Positions 23,381 through 33,999 of a stretch of 64,000 bases of DNA are shown piece after piece. Numbering within the stretch: position 1 is the stretch's first letter; every line of letters begins with the position of its first letter. Under the pieces are notes generated by a model. The model was not told the DNA's origin, searched no databases, and worked only from the letters and a program-made list of their open reading frames with translations. Both the position numbers and the translations under genes were made by a program. Origin of the DNA: Acidobacteriota bacterium (GTDB taxonomy: Bacteria; Acidobacteriota; Terriglobia; Bryobacterales; Bryobacteraceae); the NCBI GenBank assembly GCA_018268715.1, contig JAFDVZ010000007.1:62001-126000 (forward strand), written 5' to 3'.

Positions 23381-25348
23381 CTATTTCATCACCAGATCCC
23401 AACGCGCGCCGGCGGCTTCCACCACGCGCGGGATGTCGGCCTCGCGCAGGAAACGCTGGCGCGCCAGGTCCGCGGCGGCGGTTTTCACCTTGGCGAGGTA
23501 ATCCTCCCGGCTTCGGTAACGCTCCTCGATGGACGGGCGGGGATCGCGGGACTTCTCGCGCTCGGCCTTGGTCTTCGCGTATGGGATGAAGGAGCCGATC
23601 ATGTCGGCCAGGCGGTCGGGCGCGCCGATGTCACCGGAGCGGAGGTTCCATCCGCTGTAGGTGGCGAGCGGCGCGCGCAGGTCGACGGAACGGACGCCCG
23701 CGACCTCGTTGCCGTCCTCGGCGCCGACTTTCGAAACGAGCTGCGGGAAGGGCTTGCCGACCTTGGGGGGCTCGATGCTCACGACGCCGGCGCTTTGGAA
23801 CTCGGGGCCGAAGTCGAGGTGGTAGGCGCTGTAGATGTGACGGGGCGGCTCGACGCCGGGCATGCGGGGCAGGCGCAGGGTCTCGACGGTGGCGAGTTCG
23901 CCACGATCGACGCGCGGGTATTCCGAAGCGGGCGGCTCCACGCCGTCCTTGATCCAGGCGTTCATTGCTTCGAGCAGCGCGCGGAGGGTCCAGCGGTAGT
24001 CCGAGGGGTTGGCGCGATTCTGCGTGTGGTTGCGCTCGGGGCGCGCGTTCGGACCGTGCTGCGTGCCGGCCAGGAAGTAGATGCGCGTGGTGGAGGGCAG
24101 CGGTGCGTCGTGCTTGCCGTCGGCGGTGGTGTGGATCAACGAGGCCGCGCGTCCCCAGTATTCGTACGATCCGTTGGTGTAGAAGATCTTCGGTGCGCCG
24201 GGCGTGTTCAGCGTGCGGTCGAGCAGGCCGGCCTTCACGCCGGTATCGGGGTCGGATTCGGGGAGGTCGGTGAACGGGAACAGGTCGGTGGGGTAGAACA
24301 GGTTCATCATCGGGTGGCCGTCGCGGGAGGGCTGGGCGAAGCGGATGTTGAAGCTGCCCCGGCCGGCGCCCGCGACGTGCGGCCATACGCCGTCGAACAC
24401 GATGCGGCCCTTTTCGTCGGCGTTGAAGCCGTCGTAGAGGAACGTGCGCAGGAAGCGGCCGCTTTGGCTGGTTCCGAATCCAATGGCGCGCTTGAGATAG
24501 CGCGGCTGATCGCCGAGCGCGGAGGTTACGGACGCGCCGCCGTGGCGCAGGTAGGAGATGAAGTCGCGGATGGCGGCGGGGCCGAGCCCGGCGATCGGCG
24601 GGTTCTGCGCGCGGTACACGAGTTCGTAGATGCGGCCCGGTTCGAAGCCGGCCGGCAGGGCGATGCTGGCGTCATCGGCGAACTTCCAGGCGGCGCGCGG
24701 GATGGGGCGCGGCGCGGATTCCGGCGTGGCTCGGACGGTGAGGCGCGCTTCGGCGTCGTTCTGGTCGATCGGCGCGTAGGCGACGTGATTGCGGTCGGCG
24801 AGCGGCATCGTGGTGGAGCGCGTCGACGGAATGTACTCGCTGCGGATCAGGCCGACGATCGGCTGGCCATCGGCGCGGCGGGCGATGGGCGTGTAGAGCT
24901 TCAACGCCTGTTTCGCAGGGACGTCGAACTGCCAGCCCACCCAGACCAGCGTGTAGCCCTGTTCGAGCAGGTAACGGTCGCCGAATTCGTCGTTGGCGGC
25001 GCCGATGTCGAAGGTGCGCAGCAGGCCCATGCCGCCGCGGTTGGAGACCTCGAACAGGATGGTTCCGTTGCCCTTGGCGGGGTCGCGCGGCTTCAGCACG
25101 ATGGCGTCGGCGGAGAATTCGACCAGGCCGTCTTCGGATTTGGGCGCAAGGTCGAGGTCGGCGATGATGCGGTTCGCCGGCAGCTTGGGATCGACGGCGA
25201 ATTCGGCCTTCATGACGAGGCGTTCGTAGGGTCCGGCGGGGCCGGTGGAAGCTCCGGCGAGCACGTCGGTGCGCTCGATGACGCGCACATGGCGCGTGGC
25301 GGCGGCCAGGGAGAGGGCGGTCGCCAGAAGGACGGCGAGGATTCGCAT
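23381..25348 (-). CDS. Secreted alpha/beta hydrolase-domain protein
   Basis: A 655-residue exported protein with signal peptide MRILAVLLATALSLAAA. It resembles the large alpha/beta hydrolase domain family (Abhydrolase_10 type) with a long N-terminal beta region. The nucleophile elbow is GFGTSQSGRFLRT, and conserved features follow: FDGVWPHVAGAGRG, NLFYPTDLFPF and YFLAGTQHGP, the last likely carrying the His. Substrate is unknown; relatives are annotated only as hydrolases. The ATG at 25348 is chosen for the signal peptide; the upstream in-frame extension overlaps the LysR gene. Confidence 0.8.
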   Translation of the reverse strand: MRILAVLLATALSLAAATRHVRVIERTDVLAGASTGPAGPYERLVMKAEFAVDPKLPANRIIADLDLAPKSEDGLVEFSADAIVLKPRDPAKGNGTILFEVSNRGGMGLLRTFDIGAANDEFGDRYLLEQGYTLVWVGWQFDVPAKQALKLYTPIARRADGQPIVGLIRSEYIPSTRSTTMPLADRNHVAYAPIDQNDAEARLTVRATPESAPRPIPRAAWKFADDASIALPAGFEPGRIYELVYRAQNPPIAGLGPAAIRDFISYLRHGGASVTSALGDQPRYLKRAIGFGTSQSGRFLRTFLYDGFNADEKGRIVFDGVWPHVAGAGRGSFNIRFAQPSRDGHPMMNLFYPTDLFPFTDLPESDPDTGVKAGLLDRTLNTPGAPKIFYTNGSYEYWGRAASLIHTTADGKHDAPLPSTTRIYFLAGTQHGPNARPERNHTQNRANPSDYRWTLRALLEAMNAWIKDGVEPPASEYPRVDRGELATVETLRLPRMPGVEPPRHIYSAYHLDFGPEFQSAGVVSIEPPKVGKPFPQLVSKVGAEDGNEVAGVRSVDLRAPLATYSGWNLRSGDIGAPDRLADMIGSFIPYAKTKAEREKSRDPRPSIEERYRSREDYLAKVKTAAADLARQRFLREADIPRVVEAAGARWDLVMK

Positions 25349-25487
25349 GGGGCTATGATACGGCAGCCTGGAGGGTGGACATCTACTCCGCGTCGATGTC
25401 GTAGAGCGCCACGTGGCGCCCGTGGGCGATGGGCCTCGAACCGGAGACGCCTTGTCGCCATCCTTTAGGAGGCGGACCCTTGCCGCC

Positions 25488-26375
25488 TTACGCCGGGCCC
25501 ACTCCGCCTTCCACAACCTCCAGAAACGCGCGGGCGGCGTGGCTCAACGCGCGGCGGGCCGGGTACACCAGCCGGATGGGCCGTTCCATCCTCAGCTCCG
25601 GAACCAGCACCTCACACAGGGCGCCCTGCTCGATCTCCTGCTCCACACACATGCGCGGCAGGAACGCGACGCCTTCGTTGCGCTGCACCATGCGGCGGAT
25701 GGTCTCCACCGTCGGCATCTCCACATCCATGTTCAACGGCACCTTGTGGTTCTGGAACGCCTTGATCACCAGCGCGCGGTAGGGCGACAGGACGTTGTGC
25801 GCGACGAAGGTCTCCATGCCGAGCTCGGTGATCGACACCTCCTCCCGCGCGCTGAAACGGTGCATGGGCGAGACGACGAACGACAGGTGGTCCGTATAGA
25901 TGATGTTCGAGATCAGGCGGTCGTCTTCCGGATCGTAGCTGATCATGCCGAGCTCCAGATCGCCGTCGATCAACTGCGTCGGCACCTTGCTCGACAGCGT
26001 CCGCCGCACCTCCACCTTCACCTTGGGGTACAGGCGCCGGTACTGTTCGATGTACTTCAACAGGTAGAGGGCGGTCGACTCGTTCGCCCCGATGCTCAAA
26101 CGGCCGGCCGAATGGTCGCGCAATTCCTTGAGCGCCGTCTCCAGATCGCGCTCCAGGTTCTCAAACCGCCGCGCGTGGTCGAGCACGATCTTGCCGGCGT
26201 CGGTCAGGATCAGTTCCTTGCCGGAACGGTCGATCAGTTTCTCCTGGAGTTCATTTTCAAGCCGCTGGATCGCCAGAGAGATGGCGGGTTGCGTCCGCAA
26301 CAGCTTCTCTCCCGCGCGCGAAAAGCTCTTCTCGGTGGCGACCGTCAGGAACACCTTTAGCGAGTACAGTTCCAT
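25488..26375 (-). CDS. LysR-family transcriptional regulator
   Basis: A 295-residue LysR regulator. The N-terminal winged HTH (about 1-60) reads LKVFLTVATEKSFSRAGEKL, then QPAISLAIQRLENEL; a linker helix and a type 2 periplasmic-binding-like effector domain (about 90-290) follow (GRLSIGANESTALYLL, GMISYDPED). It is divergent from leuABCD with 134 bases between, so it is the best candidate regulator of that operon and of itself. The effector is not identified. Start is the ATG at 26375, just downstream of a TATAAT box. Confidence 0.9.
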   Translation of the reverse strand: MELYSLKVFLTVATEKSFSRAGEKLLRTQPAISLAIQRLENELQEKLIDRSGKELILTDAGKIVLDHARRFENLERDLETALKELRDHSAGRLSIGANESTALYLLKYIEQYRRLYPKVKVEVRRTLSSKVPTQLIDGDLELGMISYDPEDDRLISNIIYTDHLSFVVSPMHRFSAREEVSITELGMETFVAHNVLSPYRALVIKAFQNHKVPLNMDVEMPTVETIRRMVQRNEGVAFLPRMCVEQEIEQGALCEVLVPELRMERPIRLVYPARRALSHAARAFLEVVEGGVGPA

Positions 26376-26401
26376 AAACCGGATTTATCGAATCAGAAAC
26401 C

Positions 26402-26442
26402 ATTATACTGCCGGACAACACTATAAATTTGCTAAATTTCAT
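26402..26442. promoter_or_regulatory. LysR gene promoter with overlapping LysR-type binding box
   Basis: On the minus strand a consensus -10 TATAAT (26402-26407) precedes the LysR start by about 27 bases. An AT-rich dyad, ATAAATTT-GCT-AAATTTCAT (26423-26442), contains the T-N11-A LysR pattern and covers the -35 region, the usual site for autorepression and activation of the divergent gene. It stands out in an otherwise GC-rich sequence. Confidence 0.5.
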
Positions 26443-26509
26443 GGCGGCGCCCATAATGGCGTTAAGTGGCCAACCGGCCCCGATCCACTTCAAACAAAAG
26501 GTATAACCC

Positions 26510-27691
26510 GTGAACAATCGCGTATACATCTTTGACACCACGCTCCGGGACGGCGAACAATCGCCCGGATGCAGCATGACGGTGAACGAAAAGCTCGGGA
26601 TGGCGAACAAGCTGGTGGAGCTTGGGGTCGATATCCTCGAGGCCGGTTTCCCGATCGCTTCGGAAGGCGACTTTGAAGCCGTACAGGCTGTCGCCCGGGA
26701 GTTTCCGTGGGTGCAGGTGGCCGCGCTGGCCCGCGCCCACAAGCTCGACATCGAGCGCGCCGCGGCGTCGCTTGAAAGCGCCCGCCGTCCCCGCATCCAC
26801 ACCTTCATCGCCACCAGCGACATCCACCTGAAGTACAAGCTCAAGAAGTCGCGCCAGCAGGTGCTCGACGACGCCGTGGCCGCCATTGAACTGGCCCGCC
26901 GCTACGTGGACGACGTCGAGTTCTCGGCTGAAGACGCCACCCGCACCGACATGGACTACCTGGAGCAGGTGTCGAAAGCCGTGGTGGCCGCCGGCGCCCG
27001 TTGCGTCAACCTGCCCGACACCACCGGCTACTCGATTCCCCACGAATACATGCAGATGATCGGGCGCATCGTGAACGCGCTCGGCGATTCGGCCATCGTC
27101 AGCGTGCATTGCCACGACGACCTGGGCCTGGCGGTGGCGAACTCGATCGCCGCGGTGCAGGCGGGCGCGCGGCAGATCGAATGCACCATCAACGGCATCG
27201 GCGAACGCGCCGGCAACGCCTCGCTTGAAGAGATCGTGATGGCGTTCCGGGTCCGGCAGGACGCCCTACCCTTCGAAACCAAGATCAACACCGAGCACCT
27301 GTACCCGGCGAGCCAGCACCTGTCCTCCATCATCACGTTCGGTCCGCAACCGAACAAGGCGATCGTCGGCGAAAACGCGTTCGCGCACGAGGCGGGCATC
27401 CACCAGGACGGCTACCTGAAGGAGCGCACTACCTACGAGATCATGGATCCCCGGAGCGTGGGCGTTCCGGAGAGTAAACTGGTACTTGGCAAGCACAGCG
27501 GGCGTCACGCTTTAGGCCAGCGCTGCAAGGATCTGGGATTCCAACTCACCAAGGAACAGGTGGAAGAGGTGTACCATCGGTTCACCAGTCTGGCCGATCG
27601 CAAGAAGGGTGTCCGCAACGACGAAATCATCGCGCTGGTTCACCACGTGGTGAGAGGAGCCCACGCACAGGCTGCGGCTGCCGACGACTAA
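26510..27691 (+). CDS. leuA: 2-isopropylmalate synthase, short form without regulatory domain
   Basis: A 393-residue enzyme that condenses acetyl-CoA with 2-oxoisovalerate, the first committed step of leucine synthesis. The catalytic TIM barrel starts [13 protein letters not shown], includes the metal ligands in [15 protein letters not shown] and the NGIGERAGN signature, and is followed by the subdomain [20 protein letters not shown]. The protein ends after [16 protein letters not shown], about where the C-terminal allosteric leucine-binding domain should start in the usual 510-520-residue enzymes. That domain is absent, not frame-shifted: leuB begins 25 bases later. Start is GTG at 26510. 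First gene of leuABCD; its context excludes homocitrate synthase as the better name. Confidence 0.92.
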   Translation: MNNRVYIFDTTLRDGEQSPGCSMTVNEKLGMANKLVELGVDILEAGFPIASEGDFEAVQAVAREFPWVQVAALARAHKLDIERAAASLESARRPRIHTFIATSDIHLKYKLKKSRQQVLDDAVAAIELARRYVDDVEFSAEDATRTDMDYLEQVSKAVVAAGARCVNLPDTTGYSIPHEYMQMIGRIVNALGDSAIVSVHCHDDLGLAVANSIAAVQAGARQIECTINGIGERAGNASLEEIVMAFRVRQDALPFETKINTEHLYPASQHLSSIITFGPQPNKAIVGENAFAHEAGIHQDGYLKERTTYEIMDPRSVGVPESKLVLGKHSGRHALGQRCKDLGFQLTKEQVEEVYHRFTSLADRKKGVRNDEIIALVHHVVRGAHAQAAAADD

Positions 27692-27716
27692 ACGGCCCAG
27701 GGCCGCGAACGGAACA

Positions 27717-28802
27717 ATGAATCTGAAGGTCCTCATCCTCCCCGGCGACGGCATCGGCGCCGAGGTGACGCGCGAGGCGGTGCGCGTTCTTCAAACCGTC
27801 GCCCGGAAGTTCAACCACGACCTGACGCTCACCGAAGGGCTGCTGGGCGGCGTCGCGATCCACAAGACCGGCACGCCTCTGCCTGAGGAAACTTCGAAAC
27901 TCGCGCTCGAGGCCGACGCCACCCTGATGGGGGCGGTGGGCCTGCCCGAGTTCGACAACGCCCCGCCGGCGCAGCGTCCGGAACGCGGCCTGCTCGGCAT
28001 CCGCAAGATCCTGGGCGTGTTCGCCAACCTGCGGCCGGTGCGCACCTACGCGGCGCTGATCGACTCCTCGCCGCTCAAAAACGCGCTGGTCGAAGGCACG
28101 GACATGATCATCGTGCGGGAGCTGACCGGCGGCATCTACTACGGCACGCCGCGCGGCATCTCCGGCGAAGGCGATGAGGAGCGCGCCGTCAACACCATGG
28201 CCTACACCCGCGCCGAGATCGTCCGCGTCACGCGCATGGCCTTCAACCTGGCGCGCGCCCGCCGCAGGAAGGTGACGAGCGTCGACAAGTCGAACGTGCT
28301 CGAGAACTCGCAACTGTGGCGCCGGGTGGTGTGCGAGGTGGCGCCGGAGTTTCCGGACGTCCAGCTCGATCACCTGCTGGTGGACAATGCCGCCATGCAA
28401 CTGGTGCTGAACCCGCGGCGCTTCGACGTGCTGCTGACCGAGAACATGTTCGGCGACATCCTGAGCGACGAGGGCGCCGTGCTGGCCGGTTCGATCGGCA
28501 TGCTGCCTTCGGCCTCGATCGGCGACCGGAAGCCGTCGGGCGCGTGGGTCGGCTTGTATGAGCCGGTGCACGGGTCGGCCCCGGACATCGCCGGACAAAA
28601 CAAAGCCAATCCGCTGGGCGCCATCGGATCGGCCGCCGCGCTGCTCGAATACAGCTTCGGGCTGAAGCGCGAGGCCGACGCCGTCAGCGCCGCCATGGAG
28701 AAGGTATTGAACAGCGGGAACGTCACCGCGGACCTGAGGCCCAAGGGAACGCCCGCCACCACGGAACAGGTTGGACAGGCGGTTTGCGCCGCCATCGAGT
28801 AG
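27717..28802 (+). CDS. leuB: 3-isopropylmalate dehydrogenase
   Basis: A 361-residue NAD-dependent decarboxylating dehydrogenase forming 2-oxoisocaproate. Family signatures: [14 protein letters not shown] at the N-terminus, the RGLLGIRK substrate loop with its Arg and Leu residues, the LTGGIYYG stretch, DKSNVL with the catalytic Lys, the metal-binding [19 protein letters not shown] motif, and [12 protein letters not shown] for cofactor binding. Length is normal. It lies 25 bases after leuA and seven before the leuC start. Confidence 0.97.
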   Translation: MNLKVLILPGDGIGAEVTREAVRVLQTVARKFNHDLTLTEGLLGGVAIHKTGTPLPEETSKLALEADATLMGAVGLPEFDNAPPAQRPERGLLGIRKILGVFANLRPVRTYAALIDSSPLKNALVEGTDMIIVRELTGGIYYGTPRGISGEGDEERAVNTMAYTRAEIVRVTRMAFNLARARRRKVTSVDKSNVLENSQLWRRVVCEVAPEFPDVQLDHLLVDNAAMQLVLNPRRFDVLLTENMFGDILSDEGAVLAGSIGMLPSASIGDRKPSGAWVGLYEPVHGSAPDIAGQNKANPLGAIGSAAALLEYSFGLKREADAVSAAMEKVLNSGNVTADLRPKGTPATTEQVGQAVCAAIE

Positions 28803-28809
28803 TCAGATC

Positions 28810-30210
28810 ATGCCAAGAACGATCATCGAAAAGGTTTGGGACAACCACGTAGTCGCCCAGCAGGCGGGAGCGCCCGCGCTGTTGTTCATCGATCTCCACC
28901 TCGTCCATGAGGTGACCTCGCCGCAGGCCTTCAGCGGACTGCGCGCCCGCGGGATCAAGGTCCGCCGGCCGGATCTGACCATCGCCACCACCGACCACAG
29001 CACGCCCACCACGCCGCGCTCGCTGCCGATCGTCGATCCCATCGCCCGCGCGCAGGTGGCGCAGCTTGAAGCCAACTGCAAGGAGTTCGGCATTCCCTGC
29101 TTCGGCTTCCAAAGCGATCGCCAGGGCGTTGTCCACGTCATGGGACCCGAGCAGGGGCTGACGCAGCCGGGCATGACCGTGGTCTGCGGCGACAGCCACA
29201 CGGCCACCCACGGCGCGTTCGGGGCGCTCGCCTTCGGCATCGGCACCAGCGAAGTGGAGCACGTGCTGGCCACCCAGTGCCTGCTGCAGCGCAAGTCGCA
29301 GTCGTTTGAAGTCCGCGTGGACGGCGCGCTGAAGCCGGGCGTATCGGCCAAGGACATCATCCTCGCGCTGATCGCGCGCATCGGCATCGGCGGCGGCACG
29401 GGCTGCGTGTTCGAATACCGCGGCTCCACCATCCGCGCGCTCTCGATGGAAGAGCGCATGACGGTCTGCAACATGTCGATCGAAGCGGGCGCCCGCGCGG
29501 GTCTGGTGGCGCCTGACGATGCGACGTATCAGTTTCTGGCCGGCCGTCCCTACGCCCCCAAGGGCGCCGATTGGGACGCCGCCGTCGCGCGCTGGAGCAC
29601 GCTTCCCACCGACGACGGCGCTACGTTCGACCGCACGATTTCGATCGACGCCGCCGCGCTGGAGCCGATGATCACCTTCGGCACCAACCCGGGCATGGGC
29701 ATCCCCATCACCGGCGCCGTGCCCGATCCGGCGGGCCTGGGCGATCCGCTCGAGCGCGACACGCTGATCAAGGCGCTGCGCTACATGGATCTCGAACCGG
29801 GCAAGCCGCTCGCCGGCCGTCCCATCGACGTCGTATTCATCGGAAGCTGCACCAATTCGCGCATGTCCGATCTGCGGGCGGCGGCCTCCGTGCTGAAGGG
29901 CCGGAAGGTGAGCCCGAAGGTCCGCACCATGGTGGTGCCGGGATCGCAGCAGATCAAGAAGCAGGCCGAAGCCGAGGGCCTGGACCGCGTCTTCACCGAA
30001 GCGGGCGCGGAGTGGCGCGAGGCCGGTTGCTCCATGTGCATCGCCATGAACGGCGACCAGTTGCAGCCCGGCCAATACAGCGTCTCGACCAGCAATCGCA
30101 ACTTCGAAGGCCGGCAGGGCAAGGGCGGGCGCACGTTCCTGGCGAGCCCGCTGACCGCCGCCGCCAGCGCCGTCACGGGCGTCGTCACCGACGTCCGCAC
30201 CTTGGGCTGA
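28810..30210 (+). CDS. leuC: 3-isopropylmalate dehydratase large subunit
   Basis: A 466-residue Fe-S subunit of isopropylmalate isomerase, acting with LeuD. The 4Fe-4S ligands are in [12 protein letters not shown] and in [10 protein letters not shown]; other signatures are [22 protein letters not shown] and [20 protein letters not shown]. The ATG at 28810 starts [15 protein letters not shown] as expected; an upstream in-frame start would overlap leuB. Expected length for the bacterial form. It is followed 18 bases later by leuD. Confidence 0.97.
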   Translation: MPRTIIEKVWDNHVVAQQAGAPALLFIDLHLVHEVTSPQAFSGLRARGIKVRRPDLTIATTDHSTPTTPRSLPIVDPIARAQVAQLEANCKEFGIPCFGFQSDRQGVVHVMGPEQGLTQPGMTVVCGDSHTATHGAFGALAFGIGTSEVEHVLATQCLLQRKSQSFEVRVDGALKPGVSAKDIILALIARIGIGGGTGCVFEYRGSTIRALSMEERMTVCNMSIEAGARAGLVAPDDATYQFLAGRPYAPKGADWDAAVARWSTLPTDDGATFDRTISIDAAALEPMITFGTNPGMGIPITGAVPDPAGLGDPLERDTLIKALRYMDLEPGKPLAGRPIDVVFIGSCTNSRMSDLRAAASVLKGRKVSPKVRTMVVPGSQQIKKQAEAEGLDRVFTEAGAEWREAGCSMCIAMNGDQLQPGQYSVSTSNRNFEGRQGKGGRTFLASPLTAAASAVTGVVTDVRTLG

Positions 30211-30228
30211 GGCGAGAGGGGATCCACA

Positions 30229-30831
30229 ATGGAGAAATTCACGAAGTTCGAAAGCAGGATGGTCGCGCTGCCGGTGGACAACATCGACACGGACCAGATC
30301 ATCCCCGCGCGCTTTCTCAAGACGATTTCCAAGGACGGGCTGGGCGATCAGCTGTTCTACGACTGGCGCTATGAGTCCGACGGTTCGCCGAAGCCGGATT
30401 TCATCCTGAACCAGGCCGAATCGAAGACCCGGCAGGTGCTGCTGGCGGGTGATAACTTCGGCTGCGGCAGCTCGCGCGAGCACGCCCCGTGGGCGCTGAC
30501 GCAGTACGGCTTCCGCGCGGTGATCAGCACCTCGTTCGCCGATATCTTCAAGCAGAATTCGCTGAAGAACGGTCTGCTGCCGATCGTGGTGTCGCGGGAG
30601 ACGCACGCCCGGTTGTTTGCGAATCCCGGCGCCACGGTAGGGGTCGATCTCGAAGCGCGCACTCTGACGATCGAGGGCGGCGCCACGGTCCAGTTCCCGG
30701 TGGACGAGTTCTCGCGCACGTGCCTGTTGCAGGGCGTCGACGAGCTCGGCTACATCCTGGCCCAGGACGAGGCGATCCGCGCGTACGAAGCCCGGCGCAC
30801 GGGCTCCATCAACACGCTCGCGGCGGCCTGA
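30229..30831 (+). CDS. leuD: 3-isopropylmalate dehydratase small subunit
   Basis: A 200-residue swivel-domain subunit that completes the LeuCD isomerase. Visible signatures are NIDTDQIIPARFLK near the N-terminus, LLAGDNFGCGSSREHAPWAL, and FADIFKQNSLKNGLLPI. Length is typical. A GAGAGGGG lies upstream of the ATG at 30229. Last gene of leuABCD; a kinase gene follows after 54 bases in the same direction and could receive read-through. Confidence 0.97.
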   Translation: MEKFTKFESRMVALPVDNIDTDQIIPARFLKTISKDGLGDQLFYDWRYESDGSPKPDFILNQAESKTRQVLLAGDNFGCGSSREHAPWALTQYGFRAVISTSFADIFKQNSLKNGLLPIVVSRETHARLFANPGATVGVDLEARTLTIEGGATVQFPVDEFSRTCLLQGVDELGYILAQDEAIRAYEARRTGSINTLAAA

Positions 30832-30885
30832 GTATAATCCATCTCACACTCCGTTCCCGGCCTCCGATAAGCGGTCTGAGGCTGA

Positions 30886-33800
30886 ATGGCGACGGAACCG
30901 ACGACACCGACAGGGATTGTTCCCGATCCCGGCTGTGGGGCCGCCCTGATCGCGGCCCTGCGAACCACCAGCGATGCCGTGCTCACAACCGACGCCTCCG
31001 GCGTGATCCAGTGGGTGAACCCCGCCTTCACCACGCTCACCGGCTATGCCGCGGAGGAAGTGGTCGGCCAGAGTCCGCGGGTGCTCCGTTCCGGCCTCCA
31101 CCCGACCGCCCTTTTTGAGGACCTGTGGCGGACCGTTCTTGCCGGGCGTTGCTGGCGCGGGACCCTGCGGAACCGGCGCAAGGACGGCACCCTGTATTGG
31201 GAAGATCAGACCATCACGCCCGTGGCGGACGCCTCCGGCAAGGTGCATACGCTGGTGGCGGTGAAGCGCGCCGCCGCCGATCGCGCGGCGGAACCCGAGC
31301 CGGAGCGCGCCGACCCGTTTCAATTGCTGTTTGACTCGGCCCCGATCCCTTACCATCAGTTGGACCGCGATGGACGCATCACGCGTGTGAACCAGGCCGA
31401 GTGTCAACTGCTGGGGCTGCTGCCGGAACAGGTGATCGGGCGACCGGCCTGGGAACTGGTGGCGCCGGAGGAGCGTGAAGGCAGCCGGGCGGCCGTCGAA
31501 TCCAAACTGCGCGGCGAGTATCCTCTCGCGCCGATCGTTCGTTCCTACAGCCGGGCGGACGGCTCCCGGGTGATCGTGGAAATCCACGAAAAGCTGATTC
31601 GCGACGAACAGGGCGAGATCTCCGGCATCCTGTCGGCGCTCATCGACATGACCGCGCGCATGAAGTTCGAACTGGCGCTGGCGGAAAGCAACGCCCGCTA
31701 CGAGGGGCTGTTCGACAACTCCTCCGACGGCATCTTCATCATCCGCGCGGAGGAGAACGGCCGTCTGCTGGCCGAGGCCATGAACGCGGCTTACCAGGGG
31801 CAGTACGAACTGACGGGCTCCGACGTCGAAGGGCGGCCGATCGAGTCCCTTCTGAGACCCGCCTGCGGCGCGAACCTGCTCGAGCGGTGCGCCGAATGCA
31901 TCCGCCGCGGCGAGCCCGTGATGTATGAGGACGCCTTCCCCGGTTCGGAGGGCGAGCGCATCTACGTGACGCAGTTGTTCCCGGTTCGCGACGCCTCGGG
32001 CCGCATCGCGCGCCTAGCCGGCATTTCGCGCGACGTCACCGACCGCCGCCGTATGGAGCAGAAGCTGCGCGAACGCGAGGAGCAGCTTCGGCTGGTGCTC
32101 GAAGGCAATCGCGACGGGGTGTGGGACTGGAGCATCCCGGACGGAAAGATGGACCTGAGCCCGCGCTGTTTCGCGATGCTCGGCTACCAGCCTGGCGAGG
32201 TGGCCGCCACCGAGGACGCCTGGGCCGGGCTGATGCATCCCGACGACCGGCCGGTGGTGATGCTCCGCATGCGCGAAAGCTACCTGAACGCGGCCGGGTC
32301 GTTTGAAGCCGAACATCGGATGCGGACCAAGGACGGCGCCTGGCGGTGGGTGCAGTGCCGCGGCAAGGTGATCGTGGCGGACTCCGACGGACTTCCGCTG
32401 AGGGCGCTTGGCACCTACACCGACATCGACACGCGCAAGACGGCCGAACTGGCCCTCCGCGACAGTGAGGACCGCTTCCGCAGCGTGGTGAACGCGCTCG
32501 CCGAAGGCGTGATCGTCCGCGACCAGCGCGGCGTGGTCACCGCCTGCAACGCGGCCGCCTGCCGAATCACGGGCCGGGCGGAGAGCGAACTGATCGGAAG
32601 CGACACCTCCGAATGGCCCGTCCTGCGGGAGGACGGATCTCCGCTGCCTCCTGGCGATCACGCCAGTCTGATCGCCCTGCGCACCGGCCAGGCGGTGCTC
32701 GGTCTGGTGATGGGGTTGCCCGGGAAGTCGGGCGAAACGGTGTGGCTCTCGGTGAATGCGGAGCCGCTGATCCACGCCGGCGAGGCTCGGCCCTACAGCG
32801 TGGTGGCCTCGCTCACCGACATCACGGAATTACGCAAAACCATCCGGCAATTGGAGGACGCTCGCCGCGCGGCGGAGTCCGCCACGCGCGCCAAGAGCGA
32901 CTTCCTCGCCATGATGAGCCATGAGATCCGGACGCCCATGAACGGCGTGCTCGGAATGTGCGAACTCCTGATGGCCAGCGGACTGCTGCCCGATCAGCGG
33001 ACCTTCGCCAGCGCCATCGCCGAATCCGGCCAGGCGCTGCTCTCCGTCATCAACGACATCCTGGATATCTCGAAGATCGAAGCGGGGCGGCTGGAGCTCG
33101 AGAAGGCGCCCTTCAGCCTGCGCAAGACGCTGGAGGGCGTAGTGAATCTGCTGATGCCGAACGCGCAGCGCAAGGGGCTCAGCCTGCAGTTCGCCTATCC
33201 GTCGAGTGCGCCCTCCTGGTTTCTGGGCGACGCCGTGCGGGTTCGCCAGATTGTCACCAACCTGCTCGGAAACGCCATCAAATTCACCGACGCCGGAACG
33301 GTGTCGCTCGAAGTCAGTTGGGACGGCCGCCTCCAGTTGGAAATCGCCGACACGGGCATCGGGATATCCGAACAGGATCTGCCGCGTTTGTTCTCAAAGT
33401 TCTCGCAGGCCGGGCCTGTGTCGCGAAGCCGCTCCGGCACGGGACTTGGCCTGGCCATCTGCAAACAGCTTACCGACCGCATGGGCGGCTCCATCGAAAT
33501 TCGCAGCCGGGAGGGCGCCGGATCGACCTTCACGGTTCAGATTCCGCTCGAAATGTCCGATCCGAGCCTGGCCAAGCCCGTCACCGCCTATCCGGCTCAG
33601 ACCGTCCAGGGCGCATCCGTGCTGCTGGTGGACGACAACACGGTGAATCAGCGCGTGGGCGTGGCGATGCTGATGAAGCTCGGTTGCGTGGTGGCCACCG
33701 CCGCCGACGGGGAGGAAGCGGTCTCCCTCGCCGCGCGCCGCCGCTTCGACGCCATTCTGATGGACTGCAAGATGCCCCGCATGGATGGCTATGAGGCGAC

Positions 33801-33999
33801 TCGCGCGATCCGTTCAACCGGCGAGCCCAGTGGCCGCACCCCGATCATCGCCCTGACGGCCTCCGCCATGGAGGAGGACCGCCGCCGCTGCGAGGCCGCC
33901 GGCATGGACGACTATCTCACCAAGCCGATCCAGCTTGAACTGCTGTGCCAGGCGCTCAGCCGATGGGTTCAGCCTACGGTTTTGGCTCGGCGATCGTAG
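30886..33999 (+). CDS. Multi-PAS hybrid histidine kinase with receiver
   Basis: A 1037-residue soluble hybrid kinase. Five PAS domains follow one another at about 20-135, 145-265, 275-390, 405-525 and 530-655; then HisKA with His near 678 in MMSHEIRTPMNGVLG, HATPase (GDAVRVRQIVTNLLGNAIKF at about 780-800, GTGLGLAICKQL near 855) and a receiver (about 908-1025) with Asp near 960 in LMDCKMPRMDG and Lys in DDYLTKPI. There is no membrane segment. The arrangement resembles BarA/EvgS-type hybrids without the periplasmic part. Start is the ATG at 30886. Its 3' end overlaps the convergent TolC-family gene by 26 bases. Signals and targets are unknown. Confidence 0.9.
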   Translation: MATEPTTPTGIVPDPGCGAALIAALRTTSDAVLTTDASGVIQWVNPAFTTLTGYAAEEVVGQSPRVLRSGLHPTALFEDLWRTVLAGRCWRGTLRNRRKDGTLYWEDQTITPVADASGKVHTLVAVKRAAADRAAEPEPERADPFQLLFDSAPIPYHQLDRDGRITRVNQAECQLLGLLPEQVIGRPAWELVAPEEREGSRAAVESKLRGEYPLAPIVRSYSRADGSRVIVEIHEKLIRDEQGEISGILSALIDMTARMKFELALAESNARYEGLFDNSSDGIFIIRAEENGRLLAEAMNAAYQGQYELTGSDVEGRPIESLLRPACGANLLERCAECIRRGEPVMYEDAFPGSEGERIYVTQLFPVRDASGRIARLAGISRDVTDRRRMEQKLREREEQLRLVLEGNRDGVWDWSIPDGKMDLSPRCFAMLGYQPGEVAATEDAWAGLMHPDDRPVVMLRMRESYLNAAGSFEAEHRMRTKDGAWRWVQCRGKVIVADSDGLPLRALGTYTDIDTRKTAELALRDSEDRFRSVVNALAEGVIVRDQRGVVTACNAAACRITGRAESELIGSDTSEWPVLREDGSPLPPGDHASLIALRTGQAVLGLVMGLPGKSGETVWLSVNAEPLIHAGEARPYSVVASLTDITELRKTIRQLEDARRAAESATRAKSDFLAMMSHEIRTPMNGVLGMCELLMASGLLPDQRTFASAIAESGQALLSVINDILDISKIEAGRLELEKAPFSLRKTLEGVVNLLMPNAQRKGLSLQFAYPSSAPSWFLGDAVRVRQIVTNLLGNAIKFTDAGTVSLEVSWDGRLQLEIADTGIGISEQDLPRLFSKFSQAGPVSRSRSGTGLGLAICKQLTDRMGGSIEIRSREGAGSTFTVQIPLEMSDPSLAKPVTAYPAQTVQGASVLLVDDNTVNQRVGVAMLMKLGCVVATAADGEEAVSLAARRRFDAILMDCKMPRMDGYEATRAIRSTGEPSGRTPIIALTASAMEEDRRRCEAAGMDDYLTKPIQLELLCQALSRWVQPTVLARRS

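Noticed and set aside
23048..25468. An 806-codon open frame on the plus strand
   Set aside because: It is antisense to the secreted hydrolase gene, is Gly/Val/Arg-rich with no domain, and arises because the GC-rich codon pattern leaves few stops on the opposite strand.
25349..25487. A minus-strand fragment ending HVALYDIDAE just before a stop
   Set aside because: It looks protein-like over about 16 residues but has no start and no family match, and upstream it runs into the LysR coding region in another frame.
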